DNA of 64,000 nucleotides from Pseudoalteromonas sp. GCY. GTDB lineage: Bacteria > Pseudomonadota > Gammaproteobacteria > Enterobacterales > Alteromonadaceae. Each line of letters starts with the position of its first letter. Positions within the stretch are counted from its first letter, which is position 1. The stretch spans positions 732,501 through 796,500 of the forward strand of contig NZ_CP068023.1 in the NCBI RefSeq assembly GCF_016695175.1, in the 5' to 3' direction. The position numbers and the translations under genes were made by a program. Under the pieces are notes generated by a model, which worked only from the letters and a program-made list of their open reading frames with translations, did no database searches and was not told where the DNA came from. Below are positions 39,435 to 50,533 of this stretch, one piece after another.

Positions 39435-40116
39435 ACTTGCAGTCGTCATCCCCGCAGCTGGGGTTGGCAGTCGTATGCAGGCGCAGATGCCTAAACAATA
39501 TATTCCACTATTAGGTAAACCGATTTTAGTACACACACTGGAAAAACTAGCCGGGCTTGAGTGCGTCGATCAATTTATGGTCGCCGTTTCCAAAGAAGAT
39601 GGATATTTTTCATCGGCGTTACTACCTGATAGCCGTTTTAGCCATTGTGAAGGTGGACAAGAACGTGCCGACTCCGTTTTATTGGCGCTAAAAGCGTTAG
39701 CACCAAGTCGCCCTGACTGGGTGTTAGTTCATGATGCAGCTCGACCTTTAGTTGCGCTGGACGATATTCATCAGCTGATTTCACAATGTATAAACCAACA
39801 GCAAGGTGGCATACTGGCTGCCAAGGTTAAAGATACCATTAAACGCGGTGCGGAGTTGGTACAGGAAACCGTACCTAGGGCGTCGTTATGGCAGGCTTTT
39901 ACGCCTCAAATGTTTAGGTATGAAGAGTTATTGGCTGCGCTGGAGCTTGGGCTTTCTCAAGGTGCAAATATCACAGATGAAGCATCAGCAATGGAATTAC
40001 AAAATCAGCCAGTCCAACTCATTGCCGCGCGTACGGATAACATTAAGATCACGACGCCGGAGGATTTACCTCTGGCGGAGTTTATAATTCAACAACAAGG
40101 TAAACAGCATGATTAG
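39418..40116 (+). CDS. ispD: 2-C-methyl-D-erythritol 4-phosphate cytidylyltransferase IspD
   Basis: This 232-residue enzyme joins CTP and MEP in the third step of the MEP pathway. Signatures are [17 protein letters not shown], the nucleotide-binding start, then [10 protein letters not shown] and [10 protein letters not shown] chose ATG 39418; the frame is open to a GTG 7 codons earlier inside ftsB, but the shorter form matches the family. It overlaps both neighbours, so translation is probably coupled. Confidence 0.96.
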   Translation: MKRNDKLAVVIPAAGVGSRMQAQMPKQYIPLLGKPILVHTLEKLAGLECVDQFMVAVSKEDGYFSSALLPDSRFSHCEGGQERADSVLLALKALAPSRPDWVLVHDAARPLVALDDIHQLISQCINQQQGGILAAKVKDTIKRGAELVQETVPRASLWQAFTPQMFRYEELLAALELGLSQGANITDEASAMELQNQPVQLIAARTDNIKITTPEDLPLAEFIIQQQGKQHD

Positions 40117-40585
40117 AATTGGCCACGGATTTGATGTTCATAAATTTGGTGGAGCTGGCCCATTGACGATTTGTGGGGAAAAAATTTCTTACGAACAGGG
40201 CTTTATTGCTCATTCCGATGGTGATGTGGCAATTCATGCATTGTGTGATGCCTTGTTGGGAGCGCTTGCGCTGGGAGATATTGGTAAGCACTTTCCTGAT
40301 ACCGCGAGTGAATTTGAAAATATCGACAGTCGTATTTTATTACGCCGCGTGATGGAACAAGTGAAAGCGCTTGGCTATCAAATAGGCAATATCGATGTCA
40401 CGATTGTCGCACAAGCACCAAAGATGCGACCACATATTGATGCGATGCGCACTAACCTTGCTGCGGACTGTGAAGCGCAGCTAGACCAAGTTAATGTTAA
40501 AGCAACTACCACTGAAAAACTTGGTTTTGAAGGACGTAAAGAAGGGATCTCAAGCCATGCTGTGGTGCTATTGGTAAAAGCATGA
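40109..40585 (+). CDS. ispF: 2-C-methyl-D-erythritol 2,4-cyclodiphosphate synthase IspF
   Basis: This 158-residue trimeric zinc enzyme makes MEcPP, the substrate of IspG encoded at 6.8 kb. Metal ligands lie in [10 protein letters not shown], and the family motifs [29 protein letters not shown] and [17 protein letters not shown] are complete. It overlaps ispD by 8 bases and truD by 4. Confidence 0.98.
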   Translation: MIRIGHGFDVHKFGGAGPLTICGEKISYEQGFIAHSDGDVAIHALCDALLGALALGDIGKHFPDTASEFENIDSRILLRRVMEQVKALGYQIGNIDVTIVAQAPKMRPHIDAMRTNLAADCEAQLDQVNVKATTTEKLGFEGRKEGISSHAVVLLVKA

Positions 40586-41619
40586 AGACACTCAATTATC
40601 TTTATGGCAAACCGTTATCTGACGGCGATTATAAGTCACAACCAGAAGACTTTAGAGTCGAAGAAATTTTAGATATTCCTTTTACTGGCGAAGGTGAGCA
40701 CGTTTGCTTGCAGATAGTTAAAAAGGGAGAAAACACAGCATTTGTCGCTAAAAAGCTTGCAGAATTTGCCCAAATTTCACCGCGAGATGTCAGCTATGCA
40801 GGAATTAAAGACAGGCACGGAGTATGTACGCAGTGGTTTAGTGTGCCGGTGCCAATTAAAAAGTCGGTAGACTTTAGTGCATTAAATAGTGACTCTATTT
40901 TTGTGGTGCAACAAATACGGCACAATCGAAAGTTAAAAACAGGTTGTCATAAGGGTAATCGTTTTGCCATTACCCTCAGAAACGTGACTGCTCCACTTGA
41001 TATTCTGTCGCGTATTAATGCTGTACGCCAAGGGGTTCCGAACTATTTTGGAGAACAACGTTTTGGTCATGATGGCCACAACTTAGCCATGGCAGATAGG
41101 CTATTTGACGGTGAAAAGATCCGCGATAAAAAGCTCAGAGGGCTGGTGCTTTCAGCCGCTCGCTCTCATCTGTTCAACGAAGTCGTCAGTCGCCGCGTGG
41201 CAGAGCATGGCTTGGCAACGACTTGGCACCGTGAAATCTTTTTACTGAGCGGTAGTAACGCCTTTTTTGACTCAGAGATTGATTGCGAACTCATCGAGCG
41301 GTTACTGAATGGCGACATTTTGCTTTCGGCGCCATTGGTTGGTAAAGGTGAAAAGGGCTTGTTGCCGCAAGAGCGTGAATGGTTGGCACCTTTCGCTAAA
41401 TGGCACGAAGGATTGGCAGAATTTGGGATGAAAAATGAGCGTAGAGCGCTTAGATTAATACCCGAAGCGCTTAAGGTGAGTATGGCTGACGACACTACGC
41501 TAACTCTTGAATTCAGTTTACCAAAAGGAACTTTTGCCACGGCGCTGCTCAGAGAGCTTGTTAACCATAAAGATGCCAGTAAAAAGTTTAATAAACATGA
41601 AGAGTCGATACAGCAGTGA
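40582..41619 (+). CDS. truD: tRNA pseudouridine(13) synthase TruD
   Basis: This 345-residue enzyme makes pseudouridine at position 13 of tRNA-Glu. The catalytic aspartate is D77 in [17 protein letters not shown]. Other family motifs are [15 protein letters not shown] and the C-terminal [14 protein letters not shown]. It starts inside the last codons of ispF. Confidence 0.96.
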   Translation: MKTLNYLYGKPLSDGDYKSQPEDFRVEEILDIPFTGEGEHVCLQIVKKGENTAFVAKKLAEFAQISPRDVSYAGIKDRHGVCTQWFSVPVPIKKSVDFSALNSDSIFVVQQIRHNRKLKTGCHKGNRFAITLRNVTAPLDILSRINAVRQGVPNYFGEQRFGHDGHNLAMADRLFDGEKIRDKKLRGLVLSAARSHLFNEVVSRRVAEHGLATTWHREIFLLSGSNAFFDSEIDCELIERLLNGDILLSAPLVGKGEKGLLPQEREWLAPFAKWHEGLAEFGMKNERRALRLIPEALKVSMADDTTLTLEFSLPKGTFATALLRELVNHKDASKKFNKHEESIQQ

Positions 41620-41654
41620 GATACTCATTGTCTAACAAGAAAAAGAGGTGAAAA

Positions 41655-42395
41655 ATGAAGATCCTATTGAGTAATGACGATGGTGTTCACGCCAAGGGCA
41701 TTGCTATCTTGTATCAAGCGTTATCACAAATCGCGGACGTAACCGTCATTGGTCCAGACAGAAATTGTAGCGGTGCGAGTAACTCGTTAACCTTATTAAA
41801 CCCACTCAGAGCGACTACGCTAGATAATGGTTTTATCTCCGTAAATGGCACGCCAACCGACTGTGTTCACCTTGGAGTGAACAAACTGATGGATGAACTG
41901 CCGGATTTAGTCGTTGCAGGGATCAACAATGGCGCTAACCTTGGCGATGATACGCTGTACTCAGGTACTGTTGCGGCGGCTACTGAAGGTCGACATGTAG
42001 GCTTACCTGCGATTGCCGTTTCTCTTTGCTCTAAAAATGAAGCTCATTATGAAACTGCAGCACATGTCACTGTAGAGATCATTAAAAAGCTTGCAAACCA
42101 CCCGCTACCAAAAGACCAAATCATTAATATCAACGTCCCTGATATTCCATTAAGTGACTTAAAAGGGATAAAAGTAACTCGATTAGGCTCACGTCATAAA
42201 GCGGACACCATGACCGAACAAATAGACCCGTGGGGCCGAAGTGTGTACTGGTATGGCACCTTAGGTCATGAAAGTGACGCTGGTGAAGGCACGGATTTTC
42301 ATGCTGTAAACAACGGTTATGCCGCTATCACACCGCTCAAGGTTGATATGACGGCGTTCGAGAGCTTAGATGCTGTGGCGAGCTGGTTATCTTAA
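41655..42395 (+). CDS. surE: 5'/3'-nucleotidase SurE
   Basis: This 246-residue metal-dependent phosphatase acts on nucleoside monophosphates and short polyphosphates and is linked to stationary-phase survival. The metal-binding NDDGVHAKG is at the N terminus, with [11 protein letters not shown] and [10 protein letters not shown] following. An AAAGAGG site precedes the ATG. It is 9 bases from pcm, as in E. coli. Confidence 0.97.
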   Translation: MKILLSNDDGVHAKGIAILYQALSQIADVTVIGPDRNCSGASNSLTLLNPLRATTLDNGFISVNGTPTDCVHLGVNKLMDELPDLVVAGINNGANLGDDTLYSGTVAAATEGRHVGLPAIAVSLCSKNEAHYETAAHVTVEIIKKLANHPLPKDQIININVPDIPLSDLKGIKVTRLGSRHKADTMTEQIDPWGRSVYWYGTLGHESDAGEGTDFHAVNNGYAAITPLKVDMTAFESLDAVASWLS

Positions 42396-42404
42396 GAGGC
42401 GTAT

Positions 42405-43043
42405 GTGCTGAGTAATTATCAGGGCAGCGCCAATGCGCTAGTGGAACTGCTAAAACAGCAAGGCGTAGAAGATGAAGTGGTACTCAGTGCCATCGCTAAC
42501 ACGCCTAGGCATTTGTTTGTCGATGAAGTGCTTAAACACAAATCATATGAAAATACAGCACTTCCTATTGGTCAAGGGCAAACGATATCACAACCTTTTA
42601 TCGTCGCAAAAATGACAGAAGTGTTAAAGCAAGTGGGTGTTAAAGGGCGTATTTTGGAAGTGGGTACGGGCTCTGGTTATCAGACCGCCATACTGGCGCA
42701 AGTGTTTGAGCAGGTCTTTAGCATTGAACGGATCAAGTCGCTGCAGTGGCAAGCGCGCAGAAGGCTGCATTTGCTGGATTTATATAATGTGACGATGAAA
42801 CACGGTGACGGTTGGAAAGGCTGGGCTTCAAAGGCGCCCTTTACAGGGATCATCGTCACTGCCGCGGCACAATCTGTTCCAGATGAGTTGTTGGCGCAAC
42901 TAGAAGACGGCGGCGCCATGGTCATTCCCATCGGGGTTGAAGCGCAAACACTCACCTTGTTTGTCAAACAGGGCGAGCAGTTTATTCGCCACGCCCTAGC
43001 ACCTGTACGCTTTGTGCCTTTAGTCGCTGGCGAAGTTGGTTAA
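42405..43043 (+). CDS. pcm: protein-L-isoaspartate O-methyltransferase
   Basis: This 212-residue SAM-dependent enzyme starts repair of isoaspartate damage in aged proteins. Motifs are TPRHLFVDE, GQGQTISQPFIVAKM and the SAM site ILEVGTGSGYQTAIL. It starts at GTG 42405; an ATG two bases earlier is out of frame and stops at once. An AGAGG site precedes the start. Confidence 0.97.
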   Translation: MLSNYQGSANALVELLKQQGVEDEVVLSAIANTPRHLFVDEVLKHKSYENTALPIGQGQTISQPFIVAKMTEVLKQVGVKGRILEVGTGSGYQTAILAQVFEQVFSIERIKSLQWQARRRLHLLDLYNVTMKHGDGWKGWASKAPFTGIIVTAAAQSVPDELLAQLEDGGAMVIPIGVEAQTLTLFVKQGEQFIRHALAPVRFVPLVAGEVG

Positions 43044-43167
43044 CTTGTAGGCTTTAAAAACAACTCCATAAAATATAACTATTTTTTCCAGTAGAATGTG
43101 AAAACCAAGCAAAATTAAGTTAGATTGATATGATAGTCGTTGATAGTAGCACTGGAAAATATAAGTA

Positions 43168-43989
43168 ATGCACAAGTCTCAGGTCATCATATCGATTTGT
43201 TTAAGCGGCCTGCTTGTTGCCTGCTCGTCGAATCATACGCCTGCGCCTGTAACAACTTTACACTCTGGTAAGACCACTTCGACACATAAAATTAATATTA
43301 ACGGAAGTCGTTACAAAGTAAAAAAAGGCGATACTTTATTTGCAATTGCATTTAGCGCTAATAAAGATATAAGAACGCTTGCGAAAATCAATAAAATTAA
43401 GCCTCCGTACACTATTTACCCGGATCAGGTTATACGTCTAGAGTATCCCAGAAATAAAAACAAAAAGAACACAAAATACACGAAAGTAAACCACAAGTCT
43501 CAGTCTTTAAAACAAAAAAGTAACAAAGCACCCAAAAAAGAGCTTGATAAGCCAAATCAACGAGAGTATGTTCAAAGACAAGCCACACAAAAGTCTACTA
43601 GTACCAAGGCTTTGTCTAATAATAAGGTACTATGGAAATGGCCTGCTGAAGGCAAGGTGACTCGTAAGTTCTCCGTCAAAGAGAATGGTTATAAGGGATT
43701 GGAGATCTCTAATAAACCGGGCACTTCAGTTAAGGCTGCTGCTGGCGGTGTAGTTGTATATGCAGGGAGTGCGTTGCGTGGGTATGGTAATTTAATCATC
43801 CTGAAACATACAGATGATTACCTAAGTGCTTATGCCCACAACGCTAAGTTACTCGTCAGAGAACAGCAAAAAGTTAAAGTTGGGGAAAAAATTGCCGAAA
43901 TGGGTAGTACAGATGCTTCTAAAACGGCACTTAGGTTTGAGATCCGTTTTAAAGGTCAAGCTGTAAACCCGGCAAAATACTTGCCATAA
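43168..43989 (+). CDS. nlpD: LytM-domain lipoprotein NlpD, amidase activator
   Basis: The protein has 273 residues. The lipobox LVAC gives C19, a LysM domain lies at about 47-93, a Lys-, Gln- and Ser-rich linker follows, and a LytM/M23 domain ends it (about 158-272). Zinc ligands are lost: the usual HxGxD appears as YKGLEI and the final HxH-type motif as LRFEI. This degenerate state is known for NlpD, which activates the amidase AmiC rather than cutting peptidoglycan. The gene is less GC-rich in its linker than its neighbours. In E. coli the main rpoS promoter lies within nlpD; I did not locate it here. Confidence 0.93.
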   Translation: MHKSQVIISICLSGLLVACSSNHTPAPVTTLHSGKTTSTHKININGSRYKVKKGDTLFAIAFSANKDIRTLAKINKIKPPYTIYPDQVIRLEYPRNKNKKNTKYTKVNHKSQSLKQKSNKAPKKELDKPNQREYVQRQATQKSTSTKALSNNKVLWKWPAEGKVTRKFSVKENGYKGLEISNKPGTSVKAAAGGVVVYAGSALRGYGNLIILKHTDDYLSAYAHNAKLLVREQQKVKVGEKIAEMGSTDASKTALRFEIRFKGQAVNPAKYLP

Positions 43990-44052
43990 AGTAATGCGAG
44001 TACATCGATTGGTTCGAGTACCCTTACTTTTATTCGCTTGGGGAGAATACTT

Positions 44053-45033
44053 ATGGCTCACACTGCAAAATTACCTACAAAATCAGCTCCAGAGTTAGAC
44101 AAGCTCGACGATGATAATATTGACGAACCGAAAGATGAATTACTTGAAGACCTCGAAGACGACGAAGAAGTTTTTGCCAAAGATGAAGTGGTTAAAAACT
44201 TAGATGCCACTCAACTCTATTTAGGTGAAATTGGATTTTCCCCACTACTCAGTGCAGAAGAAGAAGTTTACTTTGCGCGTAAAGCGTTAAAGGGCTGTGA
44301 AGCTTCACGTAAACGGATGATAGAGAGTAACTTGAGATTGGTGGTTAAAATCGCTCGTCGTTATAACAACCGAGGTTTGGCATTACTTGACCTCATTGAA
44401 GAAGGTAACTTAGGTCTGATCCGGGCTGTAGAAAAGTTTGATCCAGAACGTGGATTTAGATTTTCTACTTATGCAACTTGGTGGATCCGTCAAACCATCG
44501 AACGCGCTATCATGAACCAAACTCGTACCATTCGTTTGCCGATTCATGTTGTCAAAGAGCTAAACGTTTATCTACGTACAGCACGTGAATTGACGCAAAA
44601 GTTGGATCATGAACCTACCGCAGAAGAAATTGCTGAATGTCTCGACAAACCTGTCGAAGAAGTCAGTAAGATGCTGCGTCTAAACGAAAAGATCACTTCG
44701 GTTGATACGCCTATCGGTGGTGAAAATGACAAAGCACTGCTTGATATTATCGCGGATGAAAAGGGCGGTGGTCCAGAAATCGAGGTGCAGAGCAACGATA
44801 TTAATAAGCATATTGTCGACTGGCTTGGAGAGTTAAATCCAAAACAGCGAGAAGTGCTAGCGAGACGCTTTGGCTTGCTTGGTTATGAACCGTCTACACT
44901 TGAGGATGTTGGTCGCGAAATCGGGCTAACGAGAGAGCGTGTAAGGCAAATTCAAGTTGAGGCGTTGAGACGCTTAAAGGATATTTTACAACACGAAGGG
45001 TTAAGTACTGATAGCCTATTCGAACAACAGTAA
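44053..45033 (+). CDS. rpoS: RNA polymerase sigma factor RpoS
   Basis: This 326-residue stationary-phase and general stress sigma factor has an acidic N terminus and region 1.2 ([20 protein letters not shown]). Region 2 includes the core-binding and -10 helices ([37 protein letters not shown]). Region 4.2 ends in the HTH with [20 protein letters not shown]. The ATG at 44053 follows GGGGAGA at good spacing; a TTG at 44038 is inside the ribosome binding region. A strong terminator follows. Confidence 0.98.
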   Translation: MAHTAKLPTKSAPELDKLDDDNIDEPKDELLEDLEDDEEVFAKDEVVKNLDATQLYLGEIGFSPLLSAEEEVYFARKALKGCEASRKRMIESNLRLVVKIARRYNNRGLALLDLIEEGNLGLIRAVEKFDPERGFRFSTYATWWIRQTIERAIMNQTRTIRLPIHVVKELNVYLRTARELTQKLDHEPTAEEIAECLDKPVEEVSKMLRLNEKITSVDTPIGGENDKALLDIIADEKGGGPEIEVQSNDINKHIVDWLGELNPKQREVLARRFGLLGYEPSTLEDVGREIGLTRERVRQIQVEALRRLKDILQHEGLSTDSLFEQQ

Positions 45034-45050
45034 TACTTTAACCAGTTAAT

Positions 45051-45077
45051 AAAAAAGCCGCGATATGCGGCTTTTTT
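45051..45077. terminator. bidirectional terminator between rpoS and valS
   Basis: The stem GCCGC/GCGGC has a 5-base loop flanked by A6 on one side and T6 on the other, so both transcripts entering the gap between convergent rpoS and valS can end here. Confidence 0.9.
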
Positions 45078-45118
45078 AATTCTTGCAGTGGTATAAAACC
45101 TTCCAAGATAGAAAGCGA

Positions 45119-47968
45119 TTACAAGCTTTCTATCTTTGCTTTTTGTTCAAGTAGCTTCGTTTTTGCATCGCTAAACTCAGCTAATTTTGCTTTCTCTTTA
45201 GCAAGTACCGCTTCAGGTGCATTACTTACAAACTTTTCGTTTGCGAGTTTCTTTTCAACCTGCTCAAGACCTTTTTCTGCTTTTTCAAGCTGCTTAGCAA
45301 TACGCGCAAGCTCTGCTTCTACATCGATCAAACCTGCCATTGGGATCATGATTTCAAGGTCACCGATAAATGCAGTCGCACAAGCTGGTGCTTCGTCTTT
45401 GCTTGCAAGCAAGTCTACCGTTTCCAGTTTTGCCAGTGCGCTTAAGAAAGCTTGGTTTTCATCTAGGCGACGTTTGTCATCTTCGCTGGCACCAGTAAGT
45501 AACACGTTTAGCGGCTTGCTTGGACTGATGTCCATTTCACCACGAATATTACGAATAGCAATAATAAACTGCTTCACCCACTCAAGGTCTGCCATCGCTT
45601 GCGCATCAACTTTGCTTTCGTCGAATACAGGGAACGCTTCAAGCATAATCGTCTTCGCTTCGACACCTGCGATTGGTGCTACACGTTGCCAGATTGTCTC
45701 TGTGATATAAGGCATTAGTGGGTGCATCAAACGAAGTAAGCCTTCCAACACGGTGATAAGCGTATGGCGTGTACCACGCTGCTGCGCTTCATTGCCTTTA
45801 AATAGAATTGGCTTAGTTAGCTCTAGATACCAGTCACAGAATTGGTTCCACGTGAACTCATAAATAGTGTTTGCCGCAAGGTCAAAACGATAGTTATCTA
45901 AGTGCTCAGAGAACACCTTAACCGTATTTTGGAATTGACCTAAAATCCAACGATCCGCTAGAGAGTACACTTTTTCGTTATCGTTGAAGCCACAGTCTTG
46001 TTCTTCTGTGTTCATCAATACATAACGGCTAGCATTCCACAGCTTGTTACAGAAGTTACGGTAACCTTCGAGACGGTTCATATCCCAGTTGATATCACGT
46101 CCCGTTGATGCCATTGCTGCAAGAGTGAAACGCAATGCGTCAGTACCGTGTGCTTCAATACCATCGACAAATGTTTTGCGCGTATTCTTCTCGATTTTTG
46201 CCGCAAGCTGTGGCTGCATCATGTTGCCAGTACGTTTAGTCACTAGGCTCTCAAGATCGATACCATCAATCATGTCTAGTGGATCTAACACGTTACCTTT
46301 TGACTTAGACATCTTATCGCCATTTTCATCGCGAATAAGGCCAGTCACATAAACGGTCTTAAATGGAACTTGAGGTTTACCATCTTCATCTTTGATGAAA
46401 TGCATGGTCATCATGATCATGCGAGCTACCCAGAAGAAGATAATGTCGAAACCAGTGACCAAGGTATCTGAAGGGTGGAATACCTTTAGATCTTCCGTGT
46501 TTTCAGGCCAACCTAACGTTGAGAAAGTCCAAAGTGCAGAAGAGAACCAAGTGTCTAGTACGTCTTCATCTTGGGTCAGCGTCACATTTGCATCAAAGTT
46601 ATGGTTTTGACGAACTTCTGCTTCGTCACGACCAACATATACATTACCTTCGCTGTCATACCACGCCGGGATCCTGTGGCCCCACCAAAGCTGACGTGAA
46701 ATACACCAGTCTTGAACATCACGCATCCAAGAGAAGTACATGTTCTCGTATTGCTTAGGTACAAATTGAATATCACCATCTTCTACCGCTTTTACCGCAG
46801 GCTCTGCAAGAGGGGCAACGCGAACATACCACTGATCGGTAAGTAGTGGCTCGATAACTACGCCAGAGCGGTCGCCGTAAGGAACGGTTAGACTGTGATC
46901 GTCGATTTTCTCAAGTAGACCAAGCTGCTCAAACTCGTCAACGATTTGCTTACGCGCATCGAAACGGTCAAGGCCGTGGAAACGCTCAGGAATTGGTGCA
47001 TCCATCGCTTCAAGTGGCTTACCATCAAAAGTAAAGCACTCACCCGTATTCAGAACTGCCGCGTCTTTGTTGAACACATTGATCATTGGCAGCTCATGGC
47101 GCTTACCAACTTCGTTATCGTTAAAGTCGTGTGCTGGCGTGATTTTTACGCAGCCCGTGCCTTTTTCCATATCCGCATGTTCATCGGCAACGATAGGAAT
47201 GCGACGGTTGACGATAGGAAGTAGAATTTCTTTACCAATTAAGTCCTGGTAACGTTCATCATCAGGGTTTACTGCAACGCCAGTGTCACCAAGCATGGTT
47301 TCTGGGCGAGTGGTTGCTACGATAATGTAGTCTTTACCATCTTTGGTGGTTACGCCATCCGCAAGTGGATAACGCAAATTCCACATATGGCCCTGCTTGT
47401 CTTTATTCTCAACTTCTAAATCAGAAATCGCAGTGTGTAATTTAGGATCCCAGTTTACTAGACGCTTACCACGGTAGATTAAGTCATCTTGATATAGGCG
47501 AACGAATACTTCTTTTACAGCTTCAGACAGGCCGTCATCCATCGTAAAACGTTCTCTATCCCAATCTACAGACGCACCTAAACGGCGTAACTGTTTGGTG
47601 ATTGTGCCACCTGATTGCTCTTTCCATTCCCAGATTTTATTGATGAATTCGTCACGGCCTAAATCATGGCGTGATTTACCTTCTTCGGCTGCAAGCTTGC
47701 GCTCAACCACCATCTGAGTGGCGATACCAGCGTGGTCAGTACCCACTTGCCATAACGTGTTTTTGCCCTTCATACGCTGATAGCGGATCAAAGTGTCCAT
47801 GATAGTGTCTTGGAACGCGTGGCCCATGTGTAGACTACCTGTGACATTCGGCGGTGGGATCATAATCGAATATGCGTCACCATTACCTGATGGCTTAAAG
47901 TAGCCATTTGACTCCCAGTCTTGATACAAAGACTGTTCAATATCTTGTGGATTGTAGGTTTTATCCAT
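45119..47968 (-). CDS. valS: valyl-tRNA synthetase
   Basis: This 949-residue class I synthetase charges tRNA-Val. The HIGH-type motif is HMGH (47-50) in [12 protein letters not shown], and KMSKS appears in [14 protein letters not shown]. The editing (CP1) domain and the C-terminal coiled-coil arm (about 885-949) are present. Length agrees with E. coli ValS (951). It follows holC by 20 bases in the conserved pepA-holC-valS order. Confidence 0.98.
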   Translation of the reverse strand: MDKTYNPQDIEQSLYQDWESNGYFKPSGNGDAYSIMIPPPNVTGSLHMGHAFQDTIMDTLIRYQRMKGKNTLWQVGTDHAGIATQMVVERKLAAEEGKSRHDLGRDEFINKIWEWKEQSGGTITKQLRRLGASVDWDRERFTMDDGLSEAVKEVFVRLYQDDLIYRGKRLVNWDPKLHTAISDLEVENKDKQGHMWNLRYPLADGVTTKDGKDYIIVATTRPETMLGDTGVAVNPDDERYQDLIGKEILLPIVNRRIPIVADEHADMEKGTGCVKITPAHDFNDNEVGKRHELPMINVFNKDAAVLNTGECFTFDGKPLEAMDAPIPERFHGLDRFDARKQIVDEFEQLGLLEKIDDHSLTVPYGDRSGVVIEPLLTDQWYVRVAPLAEPAVKAVEDGDIQFVPKQYENMYFSWMRDVQDWCISRQLWWGHRIPAWYDSEGNVYVGRDEAEVRQNHNFDANVTLTQDEDVLDTWFSSALWTFSTLGWPENTEDLKVFHPSDTLVTGFDIIFFWVARMIMMTMHFIKDEDGKPQVPFKTVYVTGLIRDENGDKMSKSKGNVLDPLDMIDGIDLESLVTKRTGNMMQPQLAAKIEKNTRKTFVDGIEAHGTDALRFTLAAMASTGRDINWDMNRLEGYRNFCNKLWNASRYVLMNTEEQDCGFNDNEKVYSLADRWILGQFQNTVKVFSEHLDNYRFDLAANTIYEFTWNQFCDWYLELTKPILFKGNEAQQRGTRHTLITVLEGLLRLMHPLMPYITETIWQRVAPIAGVEAKTIMLEAFPVFDESKVDAQAMADLEWVKQFIIAIRNIRGEMDISPSKPLNVLLTGASEDDKRRLDENQAFLSALAKLETVDLLASKDEAPACATAFIGDLEIMIPMAGLIDVEAELARIAKQLEKAEKGLEQVEKKLANEKFVSNAPEAVLAKEKAKLAEFSDAKTKLLEQKAKIESL

Positions 47969-47988
47969 TACACAGAACCCTAAAAATG

Positions 47989-48435
47989 CTATTTCTCAAT
48001 GTCTTCAGTGGAAATTGTTGCGCCAAGTGCACGAAGTTGCTTAAAGCGTTCTCGTGCGGCTTGCTTAGCGCTGGCTTCAACAGGCACAAAATCTATCACC
48101 TGTTCAAAGCGACGAATAAAGTCAGGGACGACCCGAGCTAGATTAATGAGCACGGGGCGACGAGCAGCAGGAGGCATAGTGCCAATTTCCACCGGTGCGC
48201 CGCCTTTGGGGCCTTCGCCTTGTAAGTTGTGGGGCACAAACCTGTCTGCGTCAAAACACCAAAGGTGCTCATCGAATAAATGAGCGTCGTCAGTATTATC
48301 GACGTTAACAAAGATACGGTGTCCAGCTTGATATAAGCTCGCCGCAGTTTGTGCTGCCAGATCAAAATGAGCCGGAACGCTAATCCCCGGCTCATCGTTT
48401 TGTTTTAACACGTAAAAGCGCGCTTTGATAGTCAT
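47989..48435 (-). CDS. holC: DNA polymerase III chi subunit HolC
   Basis: This 148-residue clamp-loader accessory subunit links the polymerase to single-strand binding protein. The family pattern ARFYVLKQ at the start, then [33 protein letters not shown] and [13 protein letters not shown], is intact. Short leftward gap to valS suggests co-transcription. A 390-base gap separates it from pepA, wider than usual, and that gap contains REP-like units. Confidence 0.94.
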   Translation of the reverse strand: MTIKARFYVLKQNDEPGISVPAHFDLAAQTAASLYQAGHRIFVNVDNTDDAHLFDEHLWCFDADRFVPHNLQGEGPKGGAPVEIGTMPPAARRPVLINLARVVPDFIRRFEQVIDFVPVEASAKQAARERFKQLRALGATISTEDIEK

Positions 48436-48825
48436 GATAATAATACCAATTGCGAGGAGTACTGAGGTTTGCCACAGGCTCCACAGCTGCTCAATATCTG
48501 TAATCTTGTTTACCGTGATAGCGTAGACGAAGAAAATCAGTATGCGCGGCTTAGTTTAAAACTAATTATAGCGCCACTTAAATGCACATAAATAAGCCTG
48601 TATTCTGCCATATAAAGGCAATACCATCAATCAAGAACCAAGAGAAGAAGAATAAAATATGGCAAGCGGTGGGAAGCGCTTGCTGAGGTGGTTTAGTTGC
48701 TTTGTAGTCTTAATTTGGCGCGGGATATAGTCGCGGGGTAAACCCGCTGCTACGGTTTGGGTTAACCTTGTGTAGCAGCGACTTTATGTCGCGACTTATG
48801 CTTGTTAAGTGTCGCGACCAGACTA
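48436..48825. other. pepA-holC gap with a pair of REP-like palindromes
   Basis: No gene is present. The right third holds two GTAG-headed units facing away from each other: an inverted unit at 48729-48755 and a direct one at 48772-48796. The rest is AT-rich and presumably carries the holC promoter. Confidence 0.7.
48729..48796. repeat. inverted pair of GTAG-headed REP-like units
   Basis: On the minus strand 48729-48755 reads CCGTAGCAGCGGG-TTTA-CCCCGCG, giving the hairpin GCGGG-TTTAC-CCCGC. The plus-strand unit at 48772-48796 reads GTAGCAGCGAC-TTTAT-GTCGCGAC, identical in core to the 30.6-31.2 kb array. The pair has the arrangement of a BIME. A further GTCGCGA at 48811 can pair with the TCGCGAC of the second unit. 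Confidence 0.75.
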
Positions 48826-50337
48826 TTAGTCTTGCTGTGCGTCCGTGATATTGGCGCGGTTAAGTAAATATTGCATCAGCATAGGCACAGGACGACCTGT
48901 AGCGCCTTTGTTCTTGCCGCTGCGCCATGCAGTACCTGCGATGTCTAAATGCGCCCAGTTGTACTTTTTAGTAAATTTAGACAAGAAACACGCGGCTGTA
49001 ATTGTGCCAGCTGCGCGACCACCTAAGTTCGTAAAGTCAGCAAATGGGCTTTCAAGTTGTTCTTGATAATCATCCCAAAGTGGTAGTTGCCACGCTCTGT
49101 CGCCACTTTGCTCTGACGCTTTTAGCAAATCATGGGCAAGCGGGTTATGGTTAGATAAAAGACCTGTCGCATGGCTACCAAGCGCAACAATACATGCCCC
49201 CGTTAATGTCGCAACATCGACAACGGTTTCCGGCTCGAATGCTTCAACGTAAGTTAGCGCATCGCACAGTACTAAGCGGCCTTCGGCATCCGTATTGAGT
49301 ACTTCAACGGTTTGACCGGACATAGTGGTTAAAATATCGCCGGGACGGTAAGCATCGCCCCCTGGCATATTTTCGCAGCCAGCTAAAACACCAATTACAT
49401 TAAGTGGCAGTTGCATTTGTACGATGGCTCGCATTAAGCCAAGCACGCCCGCAGCTCCGCCCATGTCGTATTTCATTTCATCCATCGCTTCGCCAGGCTT
49501 GATAGAAATACCACCCGAGTCAAATGTTAAGCCTTTACCCACGAATACGATTGGTGCTTGGCCTTCGTCACCACCGTTATAGTGGATAACCGACATCACT
49601 GACTCGTTGCGACTACCACGGCCAACCGCTAGGTATGAGTGCATACCTAGCTCTTCCATTTCTTGTTCACCAACAAGGTTTACGGTAACGTTATCAAAGT
49701 CTTCGGCCAACTGTTGTGCTTGCTCCCCCAAATAACGAGGATTGCAGATATTTGGTGGCATATTCGCAACGTCTTTACACAGCTTACTGCCAGCGGCGAT
49801 AGCAAGACCGTGCTCAATCGCGCTTTCACCGATTGTTAATTCACGGCGCGTTGGTACGTTAAAGACGATTTTACGTAGCGGGCGTCTAGCCTCACTCTTT
49901 TTGCTTTTTAGTTGATTAAAGGTATACAGGCAATCTTGCGTGGTTTCGACCGCTTGGCGAACTTTCCAGTAAGTATCACGACCTTTAACATGTTGCTCAG
50001 TCAGAAAACATACCGCTTCCATTGAGCCCGTTTCATTTAACGTATTGATGGTCTTAGAGATAATTTGTTTGTATTGTTTATCGTCGAGCTCTCTTTCCTT
50101 ACCACAACCCACTAACAAAACGCGTTCGCTTAGTACATTTGGTACATGATGAAGAAGTAGAACTTGTCCTGGTTTGCCTTCAAGATCACCACGTCTGAGT
50201 AAATTTGAGATATAGCCTTCGCTTATTTTATCCAGCTGTTCACCAATTGGTGAGAGACGGCGTGGCTCGTATACACCTACAACAATACATGCGCTACGCT
50301 GTTTCTCTGGACTACCACTTTTAACGCTGAATTCCAT
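48826..50337 (-). CDS. pepA: leucyl aminopeptidase PepA
   Basis: This 503-residue M17 family dimetal aminopeptidase removes N-terminal residues from peptides and, in E. coli, also binds DNA as a regulator and in Xer recombination. Metal and active-site motifs are [28 protein letters not shown] and the family signature NTDAEGRL. The N-terminal macro-like domain spans about 1-165. It is divergent from lptF, as in E. coli. Confidence 0.97.
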   Translation of the reverse strand: MEFSVKSGSPEKQRSACIVVGVYEPRRLSPIGEQLDKISEGYISNLLRRGDLEGKPGQVLLLHHVPNVLSERVLLVGCGKERELDDKQYKQIISKTINTLNETGSMEAVCFLTEQHVKGRDTYWKVRQAVETTQDCLYTFNQLKSKKSEARRPLRKIVFNVPTRRELTIGESAIEHGLAIAAGSKLCKDVANMPPNICNPRYLGEQAQQLAEDFDNVTVNLVGEQEMEELGMHSYLAVGRGSRNESVMSVIHYNGGDEGQAPIVFVGKGLTFDSGGISIKPGEAMDEMKYDMGGAAGVLGLMRAIVQMQLPLNVIGVLAGCENMPGGDAYRPGDILTTMSGQTVEVLNTDAEGRLVLCDALTYVEAFEPETVVDVATLTGACIVALGSHATGLLSNHNPLAHDLLKASEQSGDRAWQLPLWDDYQEQLESPFADFTNLGGRAAGTITAACFLSKFTKKYNWAHLDIAGTAWRSGKNKGATGRPVPMLMQYLLNRANITDAQQD

Positions 50338-50445
50338 TGCGACTCCTGAGTCTTTGTCATGTCATTTTGAACTTTTTATGCCAGCACACTTTCCTACATT
50401 AAAGTCATGAATATGCTTTAACCTTAGGTAGGATATTCCGGCGCA

Positions 50446-50474
50446 TTGACATATAATAAAGTGACTAAAATAAT
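50446..50474 (+). promoter_or_regulatory. candidate promoter of lptF
   Basis: A consensus TTGACA (50446-50451) is followed after 17 bases by AATAAT (50469-50474), about 60 bases before the lptF start, in the gap between divergent pepA and lptF. Confidence 0.5.
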
Positions 50475-50533
50475 CAGTTTACTCAATTTTTCCCACTATT
50501 CCAGTGAAACAAGACGTTTTATAGGGACGAACA

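Noticed and set aside
45348..47252. Several forward frames of 60-120 codons inside valS
   Set aside because: They are shadows on the opposite strand of a well-conserved gene, with no ribosome binding sites or domains.
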